A stretch of DNA of 52,037 nucleotides from Cloacibacterium sp046296655 (GTDB lineage Bacteria > Bacteroidota > Bacteroidia > Flavobacteriales > Weeksellaceae). Within the stretch, counting starts at the first letter, position 1, and each line of letters starts with the position of its first letter. Location of the stretch: contig JBKBLE010000017.1 in assembly GCA_046296655.1 (NCBI GenBank), forward strand, positions 1-52,037, written 5' to 3'. Of this stretch, positions 24,670-33,414 are shown one piece after another. The notes beneath the pieces were generated by a model. It was not told the origin of the DNA. It saw only the letters and a list, made by a program, of their open reading frames with translations, and did not search any database. The translations under genes and the position numbers were made by a program.

Positions 24670-25653
24670 TTAATCTAGCCAACCCATTTCTTTCATCCAG
24701 TCATCATTATAGATTTTCCCTACATATCTAGAACCGTGGTCATGAAGCAGAACTACTATGATATCATCTTTGGTAAATTGATCTTGCATTTGCTTAATCG
24801 CTGCAATTGCACTTCCTGCAGAATAACCACAGAAAATTCCTTCTTCTTTAGCTAATTTTCTTGCATAAATAGCACCATCTTTATCGGTAACTTTCTCGAA
24901 ATGGTCTATCACAGACATATCATAGTTTTCAGGCAAAATATCTTCGCCAATTCCTTCTGTAATATAAGTGTAAGCATTTTCTAAGTGAATTTCGCCCGTT
25001 TCATGAATTTCTTTCAAAATAGAACCATAAGTATCTACACCAATAACTTTTATATCTTTACTTTTTTCTTTGAAAAAAGTTCCACAACCTGTAATCGTAC
25101 CTCCTGTTCCTGCTCCTACTACAAAATGAGTCAATTTCCCTTCAGTTTGTTCCCAAATTTCTGGTGCAGTAGATTCATAATGCGCTGCTCTATTAGAAAG
25201 ATTATCATATTGGTTTACATACCAAGCGTTTTCAGTTTCTTCGGTTAATCTTTTTGCAGTTTGGTAATAAGAACGCGGGTCTGTAGGTTTTACATCAGTA
25301 GGGCAAATCACCACTTCTGCACCTAAAGCACGTAAAATATCTGCTTTTTCTTTTGATTGTTTAGAATTAGTCACGAAAATACACTTGTAACCTTTGATAA
25401 TTGCTGCTAAAGCCAATCCCATTCCTGTATTTCCAGAAGTTCCTTCGATGATGGTTCCTCCAGGTTTCAGACGACCGTCTTTTTCAGCATCTTCAATCAT
25501 TTTCAGTGCCATTCTGTCTTTTACAGAATTCCCAGGATTGAAGGTTTCTACTTTTGCTAAAACCAATGCAGGAAAATCTTCTCCTAAAACTTTGTTTAGC
25601 TTTACCAGTGGTGTATTTCCTATCGTTTCTAAAATATTTTTTGCGTAGTTCAT
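24670..25653 (-). CDS. PLP-dependent cystathionine beta-synthase/cysteine synthase family enzyme
   Basis: 327 aa. Fold-type II PLP enzyme: Lys45 in PGNSVKDRMA is the Schiff-base lysine, GTSGNTGMG (about 71-79) binds the substrate carboxylate, and GAGTGGTITG binds the PLP phosphate. The C-terminus HDHGSRYVGKIYND is typical of the cystathionine beta-synthase branch rather than CysK; the regulatory CBS domains are absent, as in bacterial OAS- or serine-dependent forms. It would make cystathionine or cysteine from serine or O-acetylserine. Single gene; the downstream terminator is shared with the convergent DUF2202 gene. Confidence 0.88.
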   Translation of the reverse strand: MNYAKNILETIGNTPLVKLNKVLGEDFPALVLAKVETFNPGNSVKDRMALKMIEDAEKDGRLKPGGTIIEGTSGNTGMGLALAAIIKGYKCIFVTNSKQSKEKADILRALGAEVVICPTDVKPTDPRSYYQTAKRLTEETENAWYVNQYDNLSNRAAHYESTAPEIWEQTEGKLTHFVVGAGTGGTITGCGTFFKEKSKDIKVIGVDTYGSILKEIHETGEIHLENAYTYITEGIGEDILPENYDMSVIDHFEKVTDKDGAIYARKLAKEEGIFCGYSAGSAIAAIKQMQDQFTKDDIIVVLLHDHGSRYVGKIYNDDWMKEMGWLD

Positions 25654-25751
25654 TGTGAAAATTTGAGCCGCAAAAATACGATTTTAATTTTTAGAAAATG
25701 ACCAAAAAATAAAACCTGACCTTTAACTGTTGATTAAATTTTAGAAAATAA

Positions 25752-26987
25752 TTAATTATACTTAATCGCTTTTACAGGAGAAATTTTAGAAATCAGATAA
25801 CTCGGAAGAATTAAAGCAAAAGCAGATATTGCCAAAATCCCAACAGAAATTCCCAAAATGTAAACAGGGTTTAAATCTACAGGAACCGTGCTTACGTAGT
25901 AATTCTCTGGATTGAGTTTGATAAATCCAAAGATTTTTTGAAGCTCCAAAAATCCTAAACCAATTACATTACCCATAATCAATCCAGGTATCATAATCAA
26001 CAAAGTATAGTTGATAAAAATCGCTCGAATTTGTCCGTTGGTTGCGCCTAATGTTTTCAGCATTCCAATAGAATTGGTGCGCTCAATAATGAGAATAAGC
26101 AAAACCATTATGATATTAATGACTACAACAATCAGCATAATCGTGATAATCAGTCCGATATTGGTATCAAAAATATTAATCCAATCTACAATTTGTGGAT
26201 ATTTATCCGTCGCTTTTTCAGCGTAATTTTTGTAACCAATGAGTTTTTCAATTTTTGGATAAATGGCATCCATATCATCACTGTCTTTCAAGAAAATATC
26301 AATTCCTCCCACTTCCGTTTTTGCCATATCCTGAATTTTTCTCACGTGATTAATATCGCCGATGATAAACAAATCATCTATCATTTTGATGTCTGTCTTG
26401 TAAATTCCAGAAATTTCAAATTTTCTGTAAATGGGTTGTTGATCTTCTTTAGAAAAAATCGCAACGATGCTATCTTTGGGTTTCAGATGCAAATCATTCG
26501 CAATTTTATCAGAAAGAATGACTTGATTATTATAGCCTTCTTCGGTATATTTTGGAACTTCTCCAGCTACCATAAAATTCTGAAAACGTTCTGCATCAAA
26601 ATCTTTGGCAACACCTTTTAGAATAACTCCCACAAAGTTTTCTTCGGTTCTCAGAATCCCAGAAACCGTAGCATAAGATTGCGTATTAGAAACATCAGGA
26701 AGATTTTGAATACCCTTTACATTTAATCCTTCTTGGTGAAGCACAGAAGAATTATAGGAAGAATTGCTTTTGGTAGATTTCACGGAAATGTGTCCCACAA
26801 AATCTGCCATACGATTTTTAATGGCTTTTTTGGAGCCTAAACCCGTAGAAACCGTCACCAATGAAACAATAATTCCCAGCGCTACAGAAAGCCTTCCGAT
26901 GAAGACAATCACGCGTGAAAGATTATTTTTGTTATCTTTGGAGAACGCTATTTTTTTAGAAAAATATATTGGAAATTTCAAAATCAA
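25752..26987 (-). CDS. FtsX-type ABC transporter permease (LolC/LolE-like)
   Basis: 411 aa with the LolCE layout: one transmembrane segment near residues 27-50, a large periplasmic domain (about 55-270), then three transmembrane segments (about 275-300, 320-345, 375-395) with the FtsX signature ERTNSIGMLKTLGATNGQIR. In Bacteroidota such proteins are annotated as lipoprotein-releasing permeases; no ATPase gene is adjacent. The start is odd: no ATG exists before residue 60, so initiation must be at TTG 26987 or TTG 26981. The family N-terminus (FPIYFSKKIAFSK) begins right there, and position 26987 directly abuts the ATG of the divergent gene at 26988. Confidence 0.85.
   Translation of the reverse strand: MILKFPIYFSKKIAFSKDNKNNLSRVIVFIGRLSVALGIIVSLVTVSTGLGSKKAIKNRMADFVGHISVKSTKSNSSYNSSVLHQEGLNVKGIQNLPDVSNTQSYATVSGILRTEENFVGVILKGVAKDFDAERFQNFMVAGEVPKYTEEGYNNQVILSDKIANDLHLKPKDSIVAIFSKEDQQPIYRKFEISGIYKTDIKMIDDLFIIGDINHVRKIQDMAKTEVGGIDIFLKDSDDMDAIYPKIEKLIGYKNYAEKATDKYPQIVDWINIFDTNIGLIITIMLIVVVINIIMVLLILIIERTNSIGMLKTLGATNGQIRAIFINYTLLIMIPGLIMGNVIGLGFLELQKIFGFIKLNPENYYVSTVPVDLNPVYILGISVGILAISAFALILPSYLISKISPVKAIKYN
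26933..26940 (+). promoter_or_regulatory. -7 box (TATCTTTG) for the NamZ-like gene, inside the permease gene
   Basis: TATCTTTG matches TAnnTTTG exactly and would give a leader of about 40 nt before ATG 26988. Because the divergent genes abut, it has to lie within the permease coding region. No good -33 element was found. Confidence 0.35.
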
Positions 26988-28247
26988 ATGAATTTAAGTG
27001 TCAAAATTAAAGATTTAGTTCTTATTATGCTAATGATTTTTGGGTTACAAAGTTGTAGCACTCAAAAAAACAATGCAAATCCCACTCCAGAACCTGTAAA
27101 AACAGTAGAAATTGCCTTAGAAAAACCAAAAAACAAAGAAGAAAATTGTTTTAAAAACGCTGCAGACAGACCAGAACTCTATTTGCCACTTCTGAAAAAT
27201 AAAACCGTTGCAGTAGTTGCCAATCAAACCAGTTTATTGGCAGACAAAACGCATTTGGTAGATTTTTTGGTTCAAAATAACATCAAAATCAAACATATTT
27301 TTGCTCCAGAACACGGTTTTCGTGGAACTGCAGATGCTGGTGAACATGTAAAAAACGGAATTGACAGCAAAACGGGTTTGCCAATTATTTCACTTTATGG
27401 CGACAATAAAAAACCAAAATCTGAACAATTACAAGGCGTAGACATTGTGCTTTTTGACATTCAAGATGTGGGCGTAAGATTTTACACCTACATTTCTACA
27501 CTCACTTATGTGATGGAAGCTGCCGCAGAAAATGGTAAAGAAATCATTGTTCTTGACCGCCCGAATCCTCATGATGGTTATACAGACGGACCAGTTTTGA
27601 AGGAAAAATGGACAAGTTTCGTAGGATTACACAAAGTTCCTGTAGTCTATGGATTAACCATTGGCGAATACGGAAAAATGGTGAATGGCGAAAAATGGAT
27701 GAAAAATGCAGTACAGGTAAAATATACACTCATCCCAATGCTGAATTATCACAAAAACAAAAGATATCCAATTTCTGAAAAACCTTCGCCTAATTTACCA
27801 AATGATCAATCTATCAACCTCTATCCTAGCCTTTGTTTCTTCGAAGGAACGCAGGTTTCTGTAGGAAGAGGAACAGATTTTCCTTTTCAAGTGTATGGAA
27901 GTCCTTGGTTAAAAAATCAGGAATTTTCTTTCACTCCGAAACCTACTTCAGGTGCAAAAGACCCATTCTTAAATGGTAAATTGTGCTACGGAAAAGATTT
28001 ACGTCAATTCCCAAAAATTAAAGGAAAACTGGATTTAAGCTTCGTGATTGATGCCTATCAAAATTTTGACAAAAAAGCTCAAGATTTCTTCTTAAAAAAC
28101 CTTTGGTTTGATACTTTGGCAGGAACAGATGAATTGCGCAAGCAAATTATATCAGTAACTCCAGAAGCAGAAATCAGAAAATCTTGGCAAAAAGATTTAG
28201 AAAATTTCGAGAAAATCCGTCGCAAATACGTTCTTTACGAAAACTAA
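26988..28247 (+). CDS. NamZ-like (DUF1343) exo-beta-N-acetylmuramidase lipoprotein
   Basis: 419 aa. Lipoprotein signal peptide ending LMIFGLQSC (Cys23), a short linker, then a DUF1343 domain: VAVVANQTSLLADKTHLVD, IFAPEHGFRGTADAGEHV, LFDIQDVGVRFYTYISTL and VVYGLTIGEYGKMVNGE. NamZ (GH171) releases N-acetylmuramic acid from the non-reducing end of peptidoglycan fragments, first described in Bacillus and Bacteroidota. The lipid anchor places it in the periplasm. TSUP follows after 10 bp, so the two may share a transcript. Confidence 0.88.
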   Translation: MNLSVKIKDLVLIMLMIFGLQSCSTQKNNANPTPEPVKTVEIALEKPKNKEENCFKNAADRPELYLPLLKNKTVAVVANQTSLLADKTHLVDFLVQNNIKIKHIFAPEHGFRGTADAGEHVKNGIDSKTGLPIISLYGDNKKPKSEQLQGVDIVLFDIQDVGVRFYTYISTLTYVMEAAAENGKEIIVLDRPNPHDGYTDGPVLKEKWTSFVGLHKVPVVYGLTIGEYGKMVNGEKWMKNAVQVKYTLIPMLNYHKNKRYPISEKPSPNLPNDQSINLYPSLCFFEGTQVSVGRGTDFPFQVYGSPWLKNQEFSFTPKPTSGAKDPFLNGKLCYGKDLRQFPKIKGKLDLSFVIDAYQNFDKKAQDFFLKNLWFDTLAGTDELRKQIISVTPEAEIRKSWQKDLENFEKIRRKYVLYEN

Positions 28248-28257
28248 TCAATTGTAA

Positions 28258-29043
28258 ATGGATTTTTTCTCTGATTACAGTCTTTATACGCTATTCTTTT
28301 TAGCAACATTTGCATTTATTGCGGGGTTTTTAGATGCAATAGTTGGCGGTGGTGGTTTGATACAATTGCCCGCTTTGTTGATTCAATTTCCTCAATTGGC
28401 ATTGCCTACACTTTTTGGAACCAATAAAATCGCAGCGCTTTCTGGAACCAGCATTGCAGCGGTACAGTACGCCAAAAGAATACGCTTCAACTGGAAGGTT
28501 TTGCTTTCTATATCGCTTTTTTCCTTCCTGTTTTCATTTTTGGGAGCGAGAACAGTGAGTTACTTAGATTCTGAAGCATTAAAACCTTTAATTTTAATTA
28601 TTCTGATTGCGATTGCGATTTATACTTTCATCAAAAAAGATTTAGGAAATGTAGCGACCAAAGATTTAAGCACCACCAAAAAGATGATTTTCGGAGCTTT
28701 GATTGGAGCAGTGATTGGTTTCTACGATGGATTTTTCGGACCGGGAACAGGAAGTTTCTTTGTTTTGGCTTTCGTGGTGATTTTAGGATTTGATTTTCTT
28801 TCGGCTTCTGCTTATGCTAAAGTGGTAAACTGCATCACCAATATTTCCGCACTTTTGGTGTTCGTGAGACACGGAAATTATTTGTTAGAACTGGCTATCT
28901 TAATGGCCGTTTTCAATGTTTTAGGAAACTTTCTAGGAACAAAAATTGCCTTTAAAAAAGGCAATGGATTTATCAGAATTGTATTTTTAATTATCGTAAT
29001 GCTGATGATTTTACGATACAGCAAAGAAGTTTTTTGGACTTAA
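28258..29043 (+). CDS. TSUP family (TauE/SafE) membrane transporter
   Basis: 261 aa with eight hydrophobic segments. The duplicated TauE/SafE signature is visible as FLDAIVGGGGLIQLPALL (about 24-41) in the first half and IGFYDGFFGPGTGSFFVLAF (about 154-173) in the second. Members export sulfite, sulfoacetate or other small anions; the substrate is not predictable here. It is 10 bp downstream of the NamZ-like gene, with a convergent small gene ending two bases after its stop. Confidence 0.9.
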   Translation: MDFFSDYSLYTLFFLATFAFIAGFLDAIVGGGGLIQLPALLIQFPQLALPTLFGTNKIAALSGTSIAAVQYAKRIRFNWKVLLSISLFSFLFSFLGARTVSYLDSEALKPLILIILIAIAIYTFIKKDLGNVATKDLSTTKKMIFGALIGAVIGFYDGFFGPGTGSFFVLAFVVILGFDFLSASAYAKVVNCITNISALLVFVRHGNYLLELAILMAVFNVLGNFLGTKIAFKKGNGFIRIVFLIIVMLMILRYSKEVFWT

Positions 29044-29044
29044 T

Positions 29045-29251
29045 TTAATCGAAATGTTGCGGGCCAGATTGGTCATTTTTACTTCGGTTATAAATCATCA
29101 TCCCGATGGTAAGTCCCACCATTCCGCCAAGTCCGTTTAGTAAAGCTCTTTGTAATTTGTCTGGTTGTGTATTCCCGATGTAATTCATCAAAAACACGAT
29201 GACGAACGTAATCACCAAAACCACTAAAAATTTTACACTTTTTATTTCCAT
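29045..29251 (-). CDS. Small two-helix membrane protein, unknown function
   Basis: 68 aa. Hydrophobic segments at about 7-24 and 41-56 (GLGGMVGLTIGMMIYN), then a polar tail NRSKNDQSGPQHFD. No family recognised with certainty; similar short proteins are common in Chryseobacterium relatives. It starts one base after the end of the frameshifted beta-barrel gene and may have been its operon partner. Confidence 0.6.
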   Translation of the reverse strand: MEIKSVKFLVVLVITFVIVFLMNYIGNTQPDKLQRALLNGLGGMVGLTIGMMIYNRSKNDQSGPQHFD

Positions 29252-29252
29252 A

Positions 29253-29818
29253 TTATTTAATTTGATAAGAAATCATTACGCCACCTTTGTAAGGAATCCA
29301 TTCCCCGCTTCTGTTGATGGAAGCACCTTCTTCTTTGTCTGCTCTTATGTCTGGAAAAGCATTATAATAAGACCTATAAAAAGATTGAGAGTTTCCTCCT
29401 CCTAAAAAGATATCTAAGTTTATTTTATCATTCACTTTCACTACATAACCTACAGTTCCGCCTAAAAGTATAGAATATCCTTCTTGATGAATTCCCAAAT
29501 TAAGATGGTTATACTTTTGCATTCTATAAATCGCTACTCCAGTATTTGCAACCACATACCAATTTTTAAAACTTTCGGTAAAGTAATAACGATATTCTAA
29601 ACTCCCAATTGCAAAAAGCATTCTATTTCCGAAAAGTGATTTCCAAGGAGAAATAAAAACATCTGCTTGAAAAGTAGTTTTATCTGTAAGTTTCTTTCTA
29701 TTCCTGCATTTAACATCAGTGCAGGAAGGGTAAAACCATTGACTTTTACATAAGTTTGAGCATTATAATGAACAAATAAACTCATGAAAACGAGGAAGAA
29801 AAACTTTTTAATCGCCAT
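29253..29818 (-). pseudogene. Frameshifted DUF3575-like outer-membrane beta-barrel protein
   Basis: Two overlapping frames together make one normal protein of about 188 aa. Frame A (29818 down to about 29693) gives signal peptide MAIKKFFFLVFMSLFVHYNAQ and continues VNGFTLPALMLNAGIER. In frame B the sequence goes on KLTDKTTFQADVFISPWKS, then FGNRMLFAIGSLEYRYYFT and ends YKGGVMISYQIK, the family pattern of a DUF3575 barrel with its WKS motif. One base is missing in the AAA run (plus TTT, 29691-29693), so AGAAAC would have been AGAAAAC. As it stands the product is cut at 73 residues. It could be a real mutation or a homopolymer sequencing error. Confidence 0.8.
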
Positions 29819-29822
29819 CCTT

Positions 29823-31001
29823 TTACTTTATTTTTTTTAATAACTCTTCAGTTGATGCGTATTCATCTCCTTTCGCTTTAGCAATTTCAATAGATTTTTT
29901 CGCCCAAAGTTTAGCATTTTTATAATCTCCCAATTTATAATAAATATTGGCTAAAGTATCTGTATTCTGGCTATTTTCTTCTTTTTTTATACCTTCTAAA
30001 CACAATTGTGTTACTTGAGTCAACAAAGTTTTATCTGTAACATAGAGGTAAAAATTCCAAGCGACATTATTAAGTTCGTCGGTGGCAAAATCTTTTGGAT
30101 TTTGATAATAATTCAAAGCAGATTTTGCGTAATCTTCGTATTTTTTTTGAGTAAAAAATAAATCCATATTGATTTTATTCAAAAGTTGCTTTGCTTCTTT
30201 ATCGCCATAAATTTTTGTTCCTTCAGTTATAAAAACTTGTTCATTAATGCTTTGCGTATTGGCATCGAAAGATTTTTGTAAAACCGTGTTCAATTTAAGT
30301 TGCTTATCATATTCCGCCAAATAACTTTCTGGAATTTGCTGTGAAAGTTCTGCCTTTTTTGCCGTGAAGATTTTATACAAATCATCATCTATGGTTTTGG
30401 TAAAAAACAACAACATTCCTGCTTCTTCTTTAGAATATGTAGCGTCAGTTCTCGTCTGGAAATAACGTGTAGCCACTTTTTGAGCCAATGAAAAATCAGT
30501 TGCATAGGTATTTTTAATCAATCCCATCAAAAATTCTGGGTCTTTTTCGCCTGCTTCAAACTTCGCAATTTTATTTTCTAAAGTATTTTCTGGATTTACT
30601 GCTTCTTTGGCAATTCCTATGAGTTCTTGCGGACTCATATAACCTGCAGCTTTATAAACGACTTTTCCATCTCCGTCTATGAATAGCAAAGTAGGATAAG
30701 AATAAATGCTGTATTTTTTTGCAATTTCTATTCCTTCTCCTTTTTCCATGTCAATGTGAAGATTCAGGAAATTGGCATTGAAATAATCGCCCACTTCTTT
30801 TTTAGGAAATACATTTTTGTCTAACAATTTACACGGACCACACCATGAAGCAAAAGCATCTAAAAAAATGAGTTTATTTTCTTTTTTGGCTTGTTCTAAG
30901 GTTTTAGCAAAAGACTGTTTTCCGAATTTTATTCCATCTTGAGAAAAAAGGGCTGTAGAAATCACCAAGAATAGGAACAATATAATTTTTTTCATTATCA
31001 T
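29823..31001 (-). CDS. Secreted thioredoxin-fold protein with TPR-like C-terminus
   Basis: 392 aa (start 31001, or 30995 at the second Met). A signal peptide (MKKIILFLFLVISTALFSQ) is followed by a thioredoxin-like domain with active site WCGPC (residues 53-57) and the cis-Pro loop SYPTLLFID. The C-terminal 250 residues are helical, with a TPR-like end (LANIYYKLGDYKNAKLWAKK). It is a periplasmic thiol:disulfide oxidoreductase, probably reducing; the helical part may bind a client. Single gene, with a 327-bp gene-poor region upstream. Confidence 0.87.
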   Translation of the reverse strand: MIMKKIILFLFLVISTALFSQDGIKFGKQSFAKTLEQAKKENKLIFLDAFASWCGPCKLLDKNVFPKKEVGDYFNANFLNLHIDMEKGEGIEIAKKYSIYSYPTLLFIDGDGKVVYKAAGYMSPQELIGIAKEAVNPENTLENKIAKFEAGEKDPEFLMGLIKNTYATDFSLAQKVATRYFQTRTDATYSKEEAGMLLFFTKTIDDDLYKIFTAKKAELSQQIPESYLAEYDKQLKLNTVLQKSFDANTQSINEQVFITEGTKIYGDKEAKQLLNKINMDLFFTQKKYEDYAKSALNYYQNPKDFATDELNNVAWNFYLYVTDKTLLTQVTQLCLEGIKKEENSQNTDTLANIYYKLGDYKNAKLWAKKSIEIAKAKGDEYASTEELLKKIK

Positions 31002-31127
31002 TTAAAAATTGAGCTACGAAGATAAAATTTTTTGAGGGAACAAAAAATTAATAACCAAAATAATACCAATTTAAAATCTCTATAACAAGGCATTTTTCCG
31101 AAATACAAATTCTGAATGAACAGATAA

Positions 31128-31316
31128 AGTATCACCTCTTATATATCAGTCCTTTCACTTTACTTTTTTTTAACGATTGGAAACCCTGTATTGCAAAAGA
31201 TTTTCAGTTTCGAATATCCTGGTCATCAACATTTTATTACTTCTATTATTGGGGCAGTAAGTTTTTTGTTTATCCTTGAAATCATCAAATTATTGAGATT
31301 AAAACACCCTTTGTAA
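31128..31316 (+). pseudogene. C-terminal stub of a cation-transporting P-type ATPase (tentative)
   Basis: An open stretch of 62 codons with no ATG/GTG and an in-frame stop directly upstream. It reads ...SVLSLYFFLTIGNPVLQKIF, then SFEYPGHQHFITSIIGAVSF and LFILEIIKLLRL, i.e. two transmembrane helices ending in the LLEIIK-type motif that closes many Ca2+-type P-type ATPases. Everything upstream of this last helix pair is missing, so it is a gene remnant at the edge of the accessory region. The assignment rests on the pattern alone and could be wrong. Confidence 0.4.
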
Positions 31317-31328
31317 ACAGATAAAAGC

Positions 31329-31976
31329 TTAGCGCCATAAACCCTGCTCTAGCTTCCCGAGATAAAAACTATTGCAAGATTGATTGCGTGCAGTATTGCT
31401 CATAAAAATATAGAAATGGGCAGGATGTTCTACCGTCCAATCTGGCAAAGGAACTGTAACTTGTGTACTAGTTCTATGGGCGATATTTTCTAAAAAATCT
31501 ACCTGCTCTAGGTTTTCACTCACTAAGAGAAGATGCACCTCATCATTGGGTTGCGCAAATCCTTGTGAACTATTGTCTTGCCAAGTAAGATGCAGCGCTT
31601 CATCTTGTAGCGTAACGTCTAAGTGATGAAAACCGCTTAAATCTCCACTAGAAACTAAAAACTTGTTCCAAAGCAGCGTAAACTCATCATCTTGCACCTG
31701 AATGACATTTTGTAGCGTATAAGAAATCAAAAGATTCCTTCTCTCGCCCGAAAAAGCACTTTGGTTAAAGAACTGTTGGGTAATTTGTAGAAAAGGTTTG
31801 GTAAACTCTATCGCGAGAGAAAACTTCAGTCTCTGCAAGCGTTGTTTTTCTGTGGGTGGTTTTTGAGAAGCTTTGGGAGCGGCTCGCATAATGGGAACTC
31901 CATTTAAGGTAAGTCCTACGATATTGCCTACTTTCCCAGAAAAGCCTCCTAGAATTCCGTCTTTTGCAATGGCCAT
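31329..31976 (-). CDS. DUF6266 family protein
   Basis: 215 aa. The N-terminus MAIAKDGILGGFSGKVGNIV and the following PIMRAAPKASQKPPTEKQ are typical of DUF6266, a family frequent and often multicopy in Bacteroidota, function unknown. The remainder is predicted beta-rich (LHLTWQDNSSQGFAQPNDEV, FYIFMSNTARNQS), with no signal peptide. It is slightly richer in G+C than the island genes beside it. It lies between the ATPase stub and the truncated endonuclease gene, convergent with the former. Confidence 0.75.
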   Translation of the reverse strand: MAIAKDGILGGFSGKVGNIVGLTLNGVPIMRAAPKASQKPPTEKQRLQRLKFSLAIEFTKPFLQITQQFFNQSAFSGERRNLLISYTLQNVIQVQDDEFTLLWNKFLVSSGDLSGFHHLDVTLQDEALHLTWQDNSSQGFAQPNDEVHLLLVSENLEQVDFLENIAHRTSTQVTVPLPDWTVEHPAHFYIFMSNTARNQSCNSFYLGKLEQGLWR

Positions 31977-32010
31977 GGTTGGTTAGTTTTTAAGTGGATA
32001 TCTAAAAATA

Positions 32011-33066
32011 TTAATAATTCAAAAAATCTTCAAAGCTATCAGATCTTGCTTTATCAATTCTAAAACTATCATCTTCATCTTTGTAAATTACTACACTATC
32101 AAAACCAAGCTCATTCATTTTTTCAATTGTAGCTAATTCACCTTCTTTTAAATCGAAAACCTTTCTCAATAACCAATCGGAAAGAGCTTTATTAGGATTT
32201 GTCATAAGTGCTTTTGAATTATCTTGGCACACTTTAGCTTTATAGGTTTCACCTGTCGGTACTTTTAAATTAAATTCTGTATCCCTAGTTGGAAAAAAAT
32301 CTGGATATAGTTGATGAATAATAATTGGTATTGGAATATAAACTTCTCCAAAGTCTCTTTTACGACCCGATGCATTCCATTGATTTAATCCACTTTTTTC
32401 AAAAACAAACTTTCTCTTATCTTTGATACCATAAAGAGGTAAAATAACATAATTTTTTCCTTTTATTAGTAAATCCTTAGCTGTTGAAATTTCTTTAATC
32501 TCTTCAAAAAACTCTAATAGTAAAGTGCATGGATCATCTAATATATCAATTGGTAGCCTAAATGTATTTTGAGGAATTTCAAATTTTCTAAATAATGTAC
32601 TTTTAGAAAAATTATAAGAATAAAAATTTTTCCCATCATTAAATTGTAGCCCGCTTTGACTCTCTTTTACAGAATTAATATTATCAATATCTATTATTTC
32701 GTAGTCCGTTTCAAACAATATTAATTCATTATTTTTTCTTGCTACAATATGATATAAAGAACTATCAATATTGTATAAACGGTTAGCTAATTCAATTCTT
32801 TCATTTCTAAATTCAGCTAACTTTAAGGCTAGTTCTTTACCTTTATATTGTTTTAACTGCGTGGATAGCTTGTTAAATTCAGCTACTTTTTCAGTGCTAA
32901 ATTGTTTCTCACAAATAAAAGTTTTTAGACCTATGCCAATTGAATTATAATTTGCATCAAAAGCACTATCACCTCTTGATAAATTTACAGCATTAAAACT
33001 TTTACAGAAAATGTTTTCTGCTGCACGATAATTGATAAAAGGAATTGCACTTTCGCTGAAAAGTTT
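32011..33066 (-). pseudogene. 5'-truncated NgoFVII-like type II restriction endonuclease
   Basis: The minus-strand frame is open for 352 codons from 33066, right after an in-frame TAA (33067-33069), but has no ATG or GTG near its 5' end; the first TTG is at 32718. The upstream part reads SESAIPFINYRAAENIF and RGDSAFDANYNSIGIGLKTF. The C-terminal part GLNQWNASGRKRDFGEVYIP, FFPTRDTEF and KALMTNPNKALSDWLLR resembles the B3-like DNA-recognition region of NgoFVII-type endonucleases. The conserved sequence continues up to the stop and then gives way to an extragenic repeat, so the N-terminal, probably catalytic, part has been lost. Family assignment is from memory of motifs and is moderate. Confidence 0.55.
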
Positions 33067-33068
33067 TT

Positions 33069-33147
33069 AGGAGCTATTTCCCGCTTTACGTTTCAATCTT
33101 TTTTGTTCATTCTTCACCAAAAAGGATTTCCACTGCAAACGGGGCTA
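33069..33147. repeat. Extragenic repeat at the 5' break of the endonuclease gene
   Basis: Starts AGGAGCTATTTCCCGCTTTA and ends GGATTTCCACTGCAAACGGG plus GCTA. The last 24 bases (33124-33147) match 14431-14454 at 21 positions, and TAGCCC-type edges occur at 17621. Such elements are dispersed in flavobacterial genomes (general recollection). Confidence 0.6.
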
Positions 33148-33414
33148 TTGATTTAGTGCATAAAAGATAAAATCAGATAATTGTTCTTCATCTTCATTAA
33201 ATTTCATAACGATTTTTGAAGTTAAATTATCTACAAAAGTTTGAATATCTTCCGTTGATTTTAATTCTTCAAGAAATTTGAAGTCTGTAGTTTTAATATC
33301 TTCAAATTCATTGAAATAAAGAAAAATATCAGTTTTAAAACTGTCAGCATAATTATCTTTAATTTCAGATAAATACTCCTTTAAAATTTCTATTTTTTCT
33401 TCAAAATTTAGCAT
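33145..33414 (-). CDS. Small acidic protein in the R-M island, unknown function
   Basis: 89 aa, predicted all-helical and acidic (FEEKIEILKEYLSEIKDNYA at the start). Its ATG overlaps the end of the upstream nuclease gene by 7 bp, so the two are translationally coupled. Its stop codon sits exactly at the edge of the extragenic repeat, so the original C-terminus may have been different. No family recognised; a partner or control function in the restriction system is possible but unsupported. Confidence 0.6.
   Translation of the reverse strand: MLNFEEKIEILKEYLSEIKDNYADSFKTDIFLYFNEFEDIKTTDFKFLEELKSTEDIQTFVDNLTSKIVMKFNEDEEQLSDFIFYALNQ

Noticed and set aside
32011..32718. Short version of the endonuclease starting at TTG 32718
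   Set aside because: Conserved-looking sequence continues in frame for 116 codons further upstream, so a start there would be arbitrary; treated as a 5'-truncated gene instead.
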